In this document: piece by piece, positions 15,141 to 28,519 of the stretch | Layout of the letters: every line of letters starts with the position of its first letter | Position numbering within the stretch: the first letter of the stretch is position 1 | Source: Gracilaria domingensis | Lineage: Eukaryota > Rhodophyta > Florideophyceae > Gracilariales > Gracilariaceae | Direction: 5' to 3' | DNA length: 37,162 nt | Assembly (NCBI GenBank): GCA_022539475.1 | Contig: VCMS01000283.1 | Coordinates: 116,279-153,440 of the forward strand | The notes under the pieces: generated by a model | Database searches by the model: none | Told to the model about the DNA's origin: nothing | The model's input: only the letters and a program-made list of their open reading frames with translations | Program-made: the position numbers and the translations under genes

Positions 15141-16284
15141 GAAAATGCTGCGCGCGGATAGTAACATGGTATTCTTTATGGAAAAGTGAGACAAAAATGG
15201 CTTCACCAGATTTCCTCAAAGTTGCGAGCAAAATTAGCAATCAAACACAACCATCTCGATAACAACATAACAATCACAACCTATAAAAACACACAAAAAA
15301 TAGAGAACCTCCAATGACAATGAATAAAGATTTTCCCCCCCCCTTTCCTTGCGTCCTTTTGTTTTCTCTCTCTTTATCTTTTTGAAAAAAAAAAAAAAAA
15401 AAATGCCTATTACTGGGCCTCCAATGTTTTTCCACCCAAAGGTAGGTTGCTCTTAAAACGCAATTAAGAGGAAGCCGTTGCTATTCAACCCCGCGATTAT
15501 CGTACACAGGTTCCATCCACAATTAAGAAACATACCTTCCAGAATTCAAGAAAATCATTAATACCGATTCACCCCCAGATTTCTCGTTCAACGACATTTC
15601 GTCTATACTCCTCATGACGGCAGGAGATTCTTTAAGGGAGATCTAAGTCACGTTATGAAAATGTTCTGAACTGCGGTTCTGAATGTCTGAATGTCAAATC
15701 GATCCAACTCGCTCCAAAATAATTAAATTCCAGTCTCTGCTGTTTTCTAGAAGCCCATGCGAATAACATAAATTAGTGGCATTCCTGTGGTAATCACACC
15801 TTTATATCCAGGGTTTTTCTTAATAGCATCCGTATAATCGAGCTTTGAATATCATTGGACATTGTTGGAGTGTAGAAAGCGGTATCGTTGCAGAAGAAAG
15901 GTGAAAAAAGCGAAGGCAACGTTCGATCGATGATAGTGAGATGAGACCCGGAGACGGACATATCCACCGTACTCTAACGCAATGCAAAACTGTCTGTCTC
16001 AATTTGACATATTGTCGCATGCTGAATCCGTTAACAAATTACACCATTTAGCAGCTTGCCACGTTACCGAAATAGTGTGAATCACTTATTTGATAAGGTT
16101 TCAAATGCAAGAATTCCCCAGTTTGGATGAAAGAGGGAAATTAGAGGGAGACGTGAGAACTGCAATGGAGAACTCACAGCATAAATAGACGATCTATCGT
16201 GATGATATTCTGCCACACAATCACCGAATAATCGAACATGCAAGTCACGCATCACTGCAATTGTTATATGGCCTCTGATCTATA
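15141..16284 (-). repeat. Partial array unit after the gap
   Basis: It starts within the far end of leader B (GAAAATGCTGCGCGCGG) and runs through module C, its leader and the upstream hairpin (near 16080). Frames are destroyed by indels. It carries an extra stretch of about 100 bp at 15290-15403. Confidence 0.85.
15290..15403. other. Unit-specific insertion with C9 and A19 runs
   Basis: Between the AAACATAA and ATGCCTAT landmarks of the unit, where other copies have about 20 bp, this copy has about 115 bp ending in nineteen A. It contains CCTCCAATGACAATGAATAAAG, broken here for length: CCTCCAATGACA then ATGAATAAAG, a nine-C run and a pyrimidine-rich TTTTCTCTCTCTTTATC stretch. It may be a tailed insertion or an assembly fragment. 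Confidence 0.5.
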
Positions 16285-18661
16285 AACACTTCGTTGGCTT
16301 CAGTTCTAAAGTGTTAGTCACCATGAACTCATTAATAATCTCTTCTATAGAATCCATTAACCTCACGCCACAAAAAATTAAGTGCACGCCTGAAATAACG
16401 CGCTTGCAGCAGAAAAACAATGATAGCCTTGGATCCCTGGCTTAGAAGCAAAGTCTATCACGCTTTCAATAACTCGTTTATGCCCTACATTGATTTAGCG
16501 TAGATAAATAACGGTTTTCTTGTTGTATCACCTTGTTTATTAGTGCAATAGTAAAGATAGAGACTCCTCATGAAAGTGAGCTGCATATCCATGAATAGAG
16601 GCCAAAAAATTAGGCTTGAATTGCTCCACTAATAAACCATCTGGCTATAACTATTTTACTGGAATGAATGAATGAAAACGCTGTTCGATAATCTTGTCTA
16701 TATAGCCCAAGAACTCAATCGATATAAGCAGTGATTTTGGGCAATCACTGATAAATTAGTAATAAAGGAGCCATGGTAGTTTCCAACCTTCAAATTCAGT
16801 CAACACAGCGCTAAGAGAACTATGCGGCCTCAGACCCTACAGGGTTAGGATCAAGCAGAACGATAGGAGTCATTTGCGACACACCTCCAAAGAATCATAA
16901 GACATCAGAAATGGAAGAGGGGTCAACGAAATAGGGGTAGGAAAACAATAACCAGCACATGCAATTACCGTGAAAAAAACGGACGCGATGAAAGATATTG
17001 GGAAGCGAGAGACCACCCAGAGTTCATGTACGTGTTCTGTTCGAGGATGTTATGCGCGAGAAAGGTACAGAACGAAACAAACTGACGAAAACATTACCGG
17101 TGACACATTCAGAGTAAACCCGTAAAATGTTGTCGTCTGGCCGGATGCTCAAAAACTACGTCTCGGCATACATTTCGTGCTAACAGAGGTAGTGGATGAG
17201 GACGAACGAACTAGGAAACGCAAACAACCGGTCCTGAATAAGACTATATAGCTGCCACAACCACACAGGCAGTCGCGCCAGAAATACAGGAAAAGCCTCG
17301 AATGGCGCACCGAAAAGCTGGCGCCATGCGGTGCATGGAATGAGATGTCTGCCACATAGTCATGTTGCCCATCGCTTTGCCACTCTGGCAAAATACCCAA
17401 AGCTAAGCCCTGGTAAGCGACGGGCGCTGGCCAGAACTAATGCGTAGCTTGCAAGCACCCATCCAAAGAAGGGAGCATAGCAGCAGAAAGAGACCACAGG
17501 GCACGAAAGGATAGGAAAAAGATATTATACCGTGGAAATAACTGACCAAGGCGGACGCGATGATAGATATGCAGTGATACTGCGGAGGCAGAAAAGACCC
17601 AGGGAAGCCGAGAGACAGGTAACTTAATGAGCGCCCGGCTGTCGAAATGCTGCGCGCGGGAAGTAACAGGTTTCTTGTGAAGTAGCACAAAATGAAGCTC
17701 CAATCTTCTAAGTTTGCGACGCCAAAAGATTACAAAACGACACCACGCTACGAACAGAGACAGATCACAAGCACATCGAACATGCAAACATAATTCTTCC
17801 ACCTTATCTTGATGCGCTAGATATCCGCGTGGCTCGCAAGATTTTTTCCCAGTAGGTGTCTTAAGCAATAAACGAACCTTGTTATTCAAGGCGTCTTCAC
17901 ACAGTGTCTCATGGCCGCCAAATTAGAAGTGACTCCAGAATCATACAGAAATTAACATATTTCACCCCCGAAATTTCTCTTTCCAACGTACATTCTCTAT
18001 TACTGATCTCATTAGGCAGTCCTTTAGGGGTACTAATCGTTATGAAGTTCCATGTACGCGAGTCTGAGAATGTACTGAGAGTCAAAATCGATCCAACTCC
18101 CTCGCAAATATTAATTGTCAAATCTCAGCTAGTCTTCTAATGAAGCCCATTGCGAATGAACATAAAAGTTCACTGGATAATTGTCTTATAAGCACGCCGT
18201 ATAATCGCTTGAAATAATTCAATTGGACATGTTGGAAGTGTAGAAGCGGTGTATCGTTGCAGACCAAAAGGTGTGAAAAGGCGGGAAGGGCAAGGTGAAT
18301 CATGATTGATAGCGAGATGAGAGCCCGGAAGATCGGATCACCATACCAGCAACGCAAACTGTCGTGAGTCTCATTGTAGACTATTCACTTGGGGTCCATA
18401 GGTATGAATCTGTTAAGCATGCATAGCACATCCAGCTTGCCACGTTACGGAACTGTGTGAGACACTTAGTTTGATAAAGGTATTCCAATGGACTAAGACA
18501 TGCGCCTCCGTTTGGATGGAAGAGGGAACTTAGAGGGGAGAGCGTGAGAAACTGCAATGAAAAACTTACAAGCCTATTAGACCGCTCTTACGTGATGTAT
18601 CGTCACAACAATCACACCATAATCACAGCAATCACGTAACGCATGTTATGCCGCTGATCTA
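16285..18661 (-). repeat. Array unit 3 (raw quality)
   Basis: It is 2,377 bp and collinear with unit 1, but with scattered insertions. Leader A lacks about 28 bp near 16998 (the TGAGTGATGAGAGGAG stretch), removing the candidate initiator there. Another roughly 15-bp extra stretch lies near 16597-16612. Confidence 0.88.
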
Positions 18662-21052
18662 ATAACTTCGTTGGTTCTAGTCTAAAATTTTAATCATCAT
18701 GGAACCTCAATTAAATTCTTTATTAAAGTTCCATAGACCTCAGCGCCAAAAATTAAGTATGCCCGAAATAAACTGCTGCAAAAACAATGATACCTTTTGA
18801 TCCCGCTTAGAAGCAAAAAGCTATCACGCTTTCATAACTTCGTTATGCCTCCACTTGATTTATTAGCGTAATTAATCGTTTTCTTGTCTTATCAACCTTG
18901 TTTAATAGTGGCAATAGTAAAGTAGAGACTCCCGTGGAAAGTGACTGCATACCATGATGGCATTCTTGATGAGCTCATATAAACCTCGCTATACTTCACC
19001 ATTGTCGTAGATAATGAATGAGAAATGATAAACGCTTCGATATCTTTCTTATAGACCCGAAGAACATCGAATCGATAGTATAGCCAGTGGTTTTGGCATC
19101 ACACTGATTAAATTAGTAGACTAAAGGGCTCACGAGGCATATGTTATTTCCACCTTCAAGAATTCCACAAATCACAGCTTTGAAGACAATGCGGCCATTC
19201 AGACCCCAGGTTAGGATCAATAGACGATAGAGTCATGTTGCAAACACCCCTCAAGAAGGTACACATAACATCAAGAAAGGAAGAGGCACGAAAGGGTAGG
19301 AAACAAAACCAGAGAGAGAGAGTTGGGCGAGAACCTGAAAAAACGGACGCGCGATGATAATATTGAGTGATGAGGAAGGAAGAGCACAAGAGAGCGAGAG
19401 AGAAAGCGATGAGGACATGCCAAGTTCATGCCCGGTATCGTCGAGATGTTCGCGCGCGGGAAGTATCGAGAGACATCAAACCTGTAACCGAGAAACAAAT
19501 ATCCGATAGTATCCAGTTACAGAGTACCGCGTAATTAATGTGTCTGGACCATTGTCAGAAAACTACATCACAGCGAATAGCATCTTCTTTGCGTACAGAG
19601 CTGATATCACAAATACCGGAGAGACTCAAATACTCCATGAATACAGGTTTTACTTGCCAAACCACAAGCAGCGCCGTTGGCCCAAGACAATTCCGATGCA
19701 AAGACGCACACAAACTAAGTCTTGGCTGCCATTCTGCTGATGAGATGTCTGCCAATTCTGTTTGCGCCAATTACTTTGCACTCTTGGCAGAAAATACCAA
19801 AAAGTAACCCTGCGATAAGAGCGAGGCGCGTGGTCAGACTATTGGCTAGCTAGCACAACATCTCCAAAGAAGACATTTAACAAGCAGAAAGAGGATCAGC
19901 AGCACGGAAAGGGATAAGAGAAAAATAATTATCGATGGAAAATACATGAAAAGGCGACGCGATGAAGATATGAAGTGATAGCGGGAGGGTTATAGGAAAA
20001 GCTGCCAGTTGGTATAAGCGAGAGACAGTATAACTTTATGGCGCCCTGTGTCGAAAAGCTGCGTCGCTGTGGAAGTACAGGTTCTTGAAGTGAGACAAAA
20101 AATGGCTCTCAAAATTCTCAAAGTTGGCGAGCAAAAATTACAACGACACCACGACTTCTAACATTAACAATCACAACGCATTAAACATTAACATAATTCT
20201 CTTCCTTGAATGCCTATAATCTGGCTCCACATGTTTTTCCCAGTAGGTCCTTAAAAAGCAATAACAGCGAACCTTAGTATCAAGTGCGATCGAGCTACAG
20301 GTCCATCCAAGATTAGAATACTTCCAGAATTCAAGAAAATATAATATTCACCCACAGATTTCTCGTTCCACGTATTCTCTATTACTTCCTCATAGGACCA
20401 GTCTTTTAAGGGGTCTTAATCCCCCCCGTTATTGAAGTTCTGACTGCGGTACTGAAATGTTACTGAGTCAATATCGACTCCAACTCCTCCACACACATAG
20501 CTTTAAATGTTTTCAGTAACTCGCTGTTCTAGAAGCCTATTGCGAATAACAAATTAATAGTTCCTGGATATTGTCTATAAGCATCCGGTATAATCGAGCA
20601 TTGAAATTCATTGGACATGTTGAGAGTGTAAGAAAGCCGGTATTCGTTAGCAGAAAAACTGGTTGATAGAAGCGGAGGGCCAAGTGAATCGTATGATATA
20701 GAGTAGGACAGACTCACCGGATAGGACGGAGTAACACCTACCAGCAAAATTGCCAAAGCATGTATGTCTCAAATTTGACATTTTGCCATGGCTTGAATCC
20801 TGTACATAAAACGCATAACACATCCAGCCTTGCTCAGTTACCTCGACTGTGAATGGAAACCTTATTTGATATAGTTCCCAATGACAAGATAACCCGTTAG
20901 GAATGTGAAAGAGGATAGAGGGGTGACGTGAGAACTGCAATGAAAAACTCACAAGACTTTATTAGACCCTCTACGTGATGATAACTGTCAGCACAATTCA
21001 CCCAATGTCACAGCATATACACGATAACTGCAAGTTGTTATCCGCCTAATCT
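18662..21052 (-). repeat. Array unit 4 (raw quality)
   Basis: It is 2,391 bp. All landmarks are present: module A start near 19265, module B leader near 19870-20080, valine run near 20120-20180, C start near 20615 and upstream hairpin near 20865. No frame survives intact. Confidence 0.88.
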
Positions 21053-23471
21053 AAAACTTCGTATGGTTCTAGTTCTAAATGTTACACATGAACTCATATA
21101 ATTCTTTATTAATTCCTAACAACTCAACGCGCTGACAAAAACATTAAGTAATCGTGAGCCGAAAGAAAACTGCTGCAAAAAACAATGATCCCTTTGATCA
21201 CCGCTAGAAGACAAAGCATAAACCGCTTTCATAACTCGTTTATGCCACACTGAATTTTAGCGTAATAATCGTCTCTCTGTTATTCCACCTGTTTATAGTG
21301 GCAATAGTAAAGTAGATACTTCCTCGATGAAAGTGATGCATATCAATCGATGGCATTGCTTGAATACTGAGCTCCATAATATAACCTTCGCTATAACTTC
21401 AATTTCGTACTGGATGATGAATTGATAAACTGCTTCGATATCTTCTTATTAAGCACACACAAAAACCAATCGATATAAGCAGTGTTTTGGCAATCACTGA
21501 TAAATTAGGAATAAAGGCTCAGTATTTTCCACCTTCAAAATGTCATCAACACCAGTATGCTCTTGCCGCCACTTAAAGACATGCGGCCCTCAGACCCTAC
21601 AGGGTAGGTCAACAGAACAGATAGCGAGATCATGTTGCACACCGACCTCTTCAATAGAAGACAATAACATCAGAAATGGAAGAGCAGCGAAAGGGGTAGG
21701 AAACATATAAACCAGAATGCAAATACCTGAAAAAACGGACGCGATGACTGATATTGAAGTGATGAGAGGAAGAGAAAAGAGCGAGGGAATGCGAGAGAGA
21801 CACCAAAGTTCATGACGTTCTGTCGAATGTTGCGCGCGGGAAGCTACAGACAACAAAACCTGACGAAACCATTACCGTACACATTCAGAGTAACCGTAAA
21901 TTGTCGTCTGGCCATTCAACGGAAAACTACTCTCGATATCAATTTCTGCTACATAGTGATAACCCAAACCGAAACGCAAAAACTCCTGAATAAATTTAGT
22001 CTTGCAAACCCCAACAAGGCAGCAACCGTTCAATGACAAGGTCGACCGGCGCACCAGCTGGCTGCCATTTGGCGTGCTAAGATGAGATGTACTCCAATCT
22101 GGCTTGCCATAATTCTTGCCAACCATGGCAAAAATACAAATAGTAGCCCTGTAAGACGGGCGCTGTCAGACATGCTAGCGTTGCACACGCCTCCAAAAGA
22201 TATGAGCGAGAAGGAGCGAGAGAGCAGCAGAACAGGACAGGAAATGGGATATGGGAAAAACTACATTATAGATGGGAATAACTGAAAAGGCGGAACTGCG
22301 ATGATTGATATTGAAGTGATCAGCTGGTGGCAGAAAATGAAACCCTAATGGAAATGCGCGAGGAGAGCGAGTAACTTTATGGCGCCTGCTCGAGAACTGC
22401 TGCGGGCGGCGGGAAGTACGAGGTTTTCCTATCTCTTGAAGTGAGAGACCAAAAATGCTCCAATTTCTCAAAGTTGCTGATGCAAAAATTTACATATACG
22501 ATCAACCACGACTTACACAACAAATACACCAACATAAACATAAACTATATTTCTTCCTTTCTTGATGCCTTATACGTGGCTCTCAAGTTTTTCCCAGAGG
22601 TTCTTAAAGCATAAAGGGACCTTCTACTGTGCAACTGCGATCGTACCATAGGCCTCCATTTCCAATTATGAATACTTTTCCTAAGAATTTCAAGAAAATT
22701 ATATACATAATTTCACCCCCAGATTTTCTCTCCAAGTACATTTCTTCTATTACTCTTTTTTTGTCCTCATCAGCAGTCTTTTTTTTAAAGTGGGTCTATA
22801 CTCTCCGTAATGAAGATTGTGAGACGGCGGTTCTGAATAGTACTGAGTTCAATATTCGATTCCACATCCCTCCAAATATTTAATTTCAGTCCTTCGCTTG
22901 TTTCACTAGAAGCCATTGCTAATAAAATCATAATATTGTTTCCTGAATTATTTGTTTTAAAAGCATGCGACGTAATATATCGCTTGAGAGATAATCACTG
23001 GACAATTGTTGAGATTGTAGATAAGCGCGGTTATGCTGCATTTGCAGAATTTAAAGAGTTAGAAAGGCGTGGAAGTGCACAAGCTTAGATAACGATGATA
23101 GTGGAGGACTGAGTACTCGAAAGATCGGACACTCTACCTGCAATGCAAACTGTCTGTCTTAATTTGGACATTTTTTTGCCTCATTGGCTATATCCTTGTT
23201 AACCTATTACACGATCTAGCTTTTGCCCACGGTGTACGCCCATAAGCGGTGGAAACCTTTTCATTGATAAGGTTTCCAATCTGACCACACGACATCCCCT
23301 GTTGTTGGTACTGGAAAAGAAGGGAATTATAGCGGAGACGTGAGAACTGTCAAATGAAAAACTTCACAAGCTATTTAGACGTCTCTACGATTCACCGTGA
23401 TGTACTTCTCTACACCAATCACCAATTATCACAGCATCACGATATACTTGCATCTTGATGCCCTATTCTAT
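21053..23471 (-). repeat. Array unit 5 (raw quality)
   Basis: It is 2,419 bp. Leader A near 21650-21845 and leader B near 22180-22420 are recognisable. Module C lies near 22490-23020, with several T-run expansions (22755-22790). Confidence 0.88.
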
Positions 23472-25917
23472 TATACTTCGTTGGTTCACGTTCAAGTTAC
23501 CCGAACTCATTATAATTTCTTATTAATCTCCAATAACCTCAAGCGCTCAAAAAATTAATGTATTTGCCGAAAATTACTGTCTGCAGAAAAAACTGAATAA
23601 CCTTGATCTTCTCGCTTTAGAACAAAGGGCATCAACGTGTCTTTCAATAAACTTGTTTTATGCCCCTATTGATTTTATGCGTATAATTACATTGTTATTC
23701 TTGTTTATCGAACCTTGTTTAAAGTATAGTGGCTAATAGTAAAATGTTATACTTCCTCATTGAAAGTGGACTGCATATCATGATGGGCTATTACTTGATT
23801 GTTCCCAATATTTAATACCTCTGTGGCCTATACCATTCGTTATCGGACACTCTCAATGAATGATAAAGCTTCGGATATCTTTCTTATAAGCCCAAGAACT
23901 CAAGCGATTATAAAAGCAGTGTTTCTGGAATCACCTGATAAATTAGTAAATGACAAGGCGCCTAGGTTTTCCACCTTATCAAAAATTTCATCAAAACACA
24001 GCTTAAAGACAGCGGCCTCAGAAGCCCTACAGGGTTTAGGATAAGAACGAAGGAAGCATGTTGCACCGGGACCTCACAAAGACAGACAATAATATTCAAG
24101 GAAATGGAGTAGAGGCGACGAGGGGTAGGAAACATATACCAGTAATGCGACAATGACTTGAAAAAACGGATCGCGAGTGATGTCATATTTTGATTGTTAT
24201 TTAGAGTAGGTAGAGAAATGAGAGCGAGGGAAGCGGATAACCATATTCTATTTTGCGTGAACGTTCTGTCGTAGATTTCTGCGGCCGCACGGGAGAGTAC
24301 ATGTTGACACACAAACCTGAACCGAACAGACATCACCCCGTCAACACATTCAGTTAGTAACCGTCGGGTATTTGTTTCGGTGTCTGCCGATTCAAAAAAA
24401 CTAAGCTTCAGGGAGTGACATTAGTCCTGACTACACGGTGTAATAACGTAAAGCCGGAACCAAAAGCTCCTGAATAAATTTAGCTGCCAAACGCCGCACA
24501 AGGCACCCGCGTTATCAAGACACAAGTTCGAGCCGCGCACTCAAGCTGGATGCCATGCTGCTGAGAGATGTCTGCCAATCTGTTTGACCAATCCGTTTGG
24601 CCACTCTGGCAAAATACCAAAAGTAGCCCTGAGACGGTGCGTCTGTCAAGACTGCTAGCTTTGCACAACCCCCAAGAAGACACATAAACAGCTAGATAAA
24701 GAGAGCAGGTGCACTAAAGGGATACGGAAAACACTATAAGTTATAAAAGTGGAAATAACTGAAAAAAGGCGGCACGCGATGATTTGAATGATCGATAAGC
24801 GGGCAGAAACAGACCCAGGGAAGCGAAGAGACCATAACTTATTCAGCGCGCCATACTGATCCGAAAATGCCTGCCGCGCGAGGATAAATACAGGTTTGCG
24901 ATTTGAATGAGTGAGACAAAATGGCTCACCAATTTTCGACAGATTGCGAGCAAAATTACATCGACGCACACACCTATCGACTACAACCAGACAAACTTCC
25001 TACACATCCCATAAACAACACAAAAAATTCTTCCCTTTCTAATGATGTGCCATATAGACGGGCTCAAATGTTTTATCTTGCCAGTAGGTCATTAGAAGCA
25101 ATAATAGGAAACCTTGACTATTCTAAAAGCGATCGTACCACAGGTCCATGCCAAATTAGAGATCACGCGATTGAGAATTCAAGAAAATATAATATACTTT
25201 CCCCGCCAGAATTCTCACTTCTAAGGTAGACGTACCGATTCTCTCCTATTACTGGTCCGTCCATAAGGCAGCTCTTTAAGAGGGTCTAATCCCTTAATGT
25301 AAGTTCGACTCGTCTGCGGTCTTCTGACATGTACTTGAGAGTCCAATACCGACCAAACTCCTCAAAATCTATTTCAAGTCTCGCGCTGTTTCTCAGAAGC
25401 CATGCGAATAAACATAAAGGTTCCTAGGATATTGTCTATAGGCGATCCGTATAGATCGCTTGAAATATTCATTGGACATTGTTGGAGGTGTAGAAAGCCG
25501 ATACTCGTTGACAGAAAAGTTGAAAAGCGGGAAGGCAAGGTGATCGAATGATTAAGTGAGAAGAGACCCGGAAGAGCGGACCATCCGAACCTGCTATTGC
25601 AGACACTGTCTGTCGTCAATTTATACATTTTGTCCATGGCTGATAATCCTGTTAAGCACCAAACACATCCGCCTTGCCCGTTACCTTACTGTGTGAACCT
25701 TAAATTTGATAAGGTTCCAGATAGACAAGAATCCCCGTTTTGGGATGGAAAGAAGGGGGAATATAAGAGGGGCGACGTGAGAACGCCAGAACTACGATCT
25801 TCCACACAAGCTTAATTAGATACGCTCTAAGCGTGCCAATGTATCATGCACGACAATCACACAATAATCACAGCCATCAACAGATATACTGCATTGTTAT
25901 GCCCCTCTGCACTCGTA
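23472..25917 (-). repeat. Array unit 6 (raw quality)
   Basis: It is 2,446 bp. Leader A near 24060-24300, leader B near 24665-24895, C start near 25480 and hairpin near 25693. Module A is heavily indel-broken. Confidence 0.87.
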
Positions 25918-28519
25918 ACAGAAGTCGTGGTTCTAGTTCTAAATTGAGTTCATAGCGATTGAACTCATTGATAGGGTATTGTCTTGATTAATGTCCATAA
26001 ACCTCCAAGTGAACCTCATGCGCCAAAAATTAAAATATTGCCGGACCAACATAGGTCACGCGCTGTGCAAGCATGCCGAAACACAAATACGATTGCTCTG
26101 AGTGATCGCCCGCCGTAAATGTAAGCAAACACACGCTATCAAATAACAGGGACGTTTAATCTCGCCGCACTTGATTTTTATAGCGTAATTGCACAGTCGA
26201 TTTCAGCATTGATTTAATTCAGCTTGTTTAATACGTGGAGCAAAAGTACAATGGTGAGACACTCCTCATTGAAAGTGCACCTGCATGATCATCGAGAATG
26301 GCATTCTTGATATGCTCCATAGTATACCTCGCTATTTATCTTTCATATTATCGTACGAGAATGAAATGATAGTGAGTAGGAACCGCTTGCGATAATCTAT
26401 TCTTATATGCCGGGTACCAAGAAGCTCACTCTCAATATAATAAGGCAGTGTTATTTGGCAAATCACGTGATTAAATTCATAGTAATAAATGGGCCAGTTA
26501 AGGCTTTTTCGCGACCTTCAAAAATTTCACACACAGTGCTTAGCAGAGACAGTGCGCCTTAAGACCCTACAGGGTTAGGTTATCAAGAACGATAGGAGTC
26601 ATGTTGCAGTACCCTCTCCTAAACAGACCGATAGAGCATTCAGAATACACGGAGAGGACGGTCTACCGAAAGGAGTAAGGAAGACAATAAGCCAGCATGG
26701 GCAATATACGCCGTGAAATAAAACGGACCGCCGATGGTGATGAATTAATTGAGTGATGAGAGGAGAGAAAAGAGCAGAAGGGGAAGCGAGTAGACACCGC
26801 GAAGTTCATTTGACGCTGTCGAGATGTTGCGCGCTGGAAGTGACACGACCACACTGGCGCAAGCAAGAAACCTGGACGCAAGATCATTCGTACAGCAGAT
26901 TCAGAGTATCTCACGGTAACTTTTCGGCTCGCCATTCCATAAGAAAAGCACTATCTCGATTACAAGTTCTGCATACAGAAGTGATAGAAAAGACCGAAGC
27001 ACAAACCAAAAACGAACGTCCTGAGAAAATTTGAGAACTGGCCAAAGCCCCACAAAGCGGCAGTACCGTATCAGGACCCAAGTCGATCACCGGTGTCGCA
27101 CCAAGCACGCGGCTAGTCTCATGCTAGCTGGAATGAGGATGTCTTGCCAATCTGTGATGCTCAATGGCGTGCCTTCTAGCCCACTAATCGGGCAAGAATT
27201 ACTAAACAGGTAGGATCCTTGTAAGACGGGCGCTGTCAGAGACATGGCTAGCGTGCACACCCTACGCAAAGGAAGATATCGACAGCAGAAAGAGACACAA
27301 GGGCACCGAAAAAGGGAGTAGGAAAAAATAATCTGAAATACGTAGGAGTATAGCTGAAAAGAGGGCGTGACCGCAGATGCTATATACCGAGTGCGATAGC
27401 GGGCAGGGGAAAAGGACTCCAAGGGAGCGAGTAGAGACAGTAACACTTATAGTGGCGGCACACTGGATACTGGAATGAGCTCGGCGCGCGCGACGCTATA
27501 CAGGTTTCTTTGAAGTGGAGGACAAAAGGCTGTCCAGATTCCAAAGATGCGAGCAAAACATTACGAGACGACAGACTAATACGAACTACAACAGGCACAA
27601 GTTTCACAAACCATAAACATACAACATAATTCTTACCCCTTTCACTTGATGCCGATAGTCACCGCGTCCAAATGTTTGTTCAGCCAGTAGGTATCTTAAT
27701 AGGCAATAAAGGAACCTGTGTATTCAAGTCGCGAATCGTACACGAGGTGGCCATAAACCGAACACAGAGATACACTTTCGAGAATTCAAAGAAAATAGGA
27801 TGAATAGTTCACACAGAGTTCTCTTCCCTAGACCGTAAACATTCTCTATACAGCTGTCCTCATTAGCGGCAGTACTTGTTAAGGTGGGTCTAATGCGTTA
27901 TGAAGTTCACTGACGCGTACCTGAATGTACTGGAACTCAAGATCGATCCAAAACTCCTCCAAAATAATAATTTAGTCGTCGCTTGTTTCAGAAGGCGCAT
28001 GCAATTTACATAGATACTGTTCCTAGATATTGCTCTTGAGATAAGCAGCCGTAATAGATGCGCGCTGTCTGGATGAATGATCATGTGACACTGGTTGAAG
28101 AGTGTAGAAAGCGGTAATACTTGCTGCAGAAAAAAGGGATTAAAGCGGGAGGGGCAAAGTTGAATCGAAATGATAGTAGATGAGACCGAGGAGCGACGGA
28201 GACACCCCACCGTAGTTGCGAGATGCAAACTGTCTGTCCGTCAATTTGACATTTTTTCCTAGGCTGAATCCTGTAGAGCGCAACACATCCACAGCGACTT
28301 GCTCACGTTACCGGCACTGTGTGAAGACCGTTATGTAGATATAGGTTCCAATGACAAGAAATCCGTGGAGGCAAAGGAGGGAATTGAACAGGGAGACGAC
28401 GTGAGAAGCTGCAGAATGAGAAACTTCACACTTATTAGAAGCTCCTAGCGTGATGTTATCTCACACAATCACCATATCACAGCAATCAGATAATTGGCAT
28501 TGATTAATGCCTGATTCTA
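25918..28519 (-). repeat. Array unit 7 (longest, most distorted)
   Basis: It is 2,602 bp, 24% above unit 1, so it has the highest density of extra bases. The landmark order is unchanged: leader A near 26600-26845, leader B near 27255-27500 and C start near 28085. Confidence 0.85.

Noticed and set aside
14304..15240. Two minus-strand open frames of about 300 codons
   Set aside because: They consist almost wholly of undetermined bases in the N gap.
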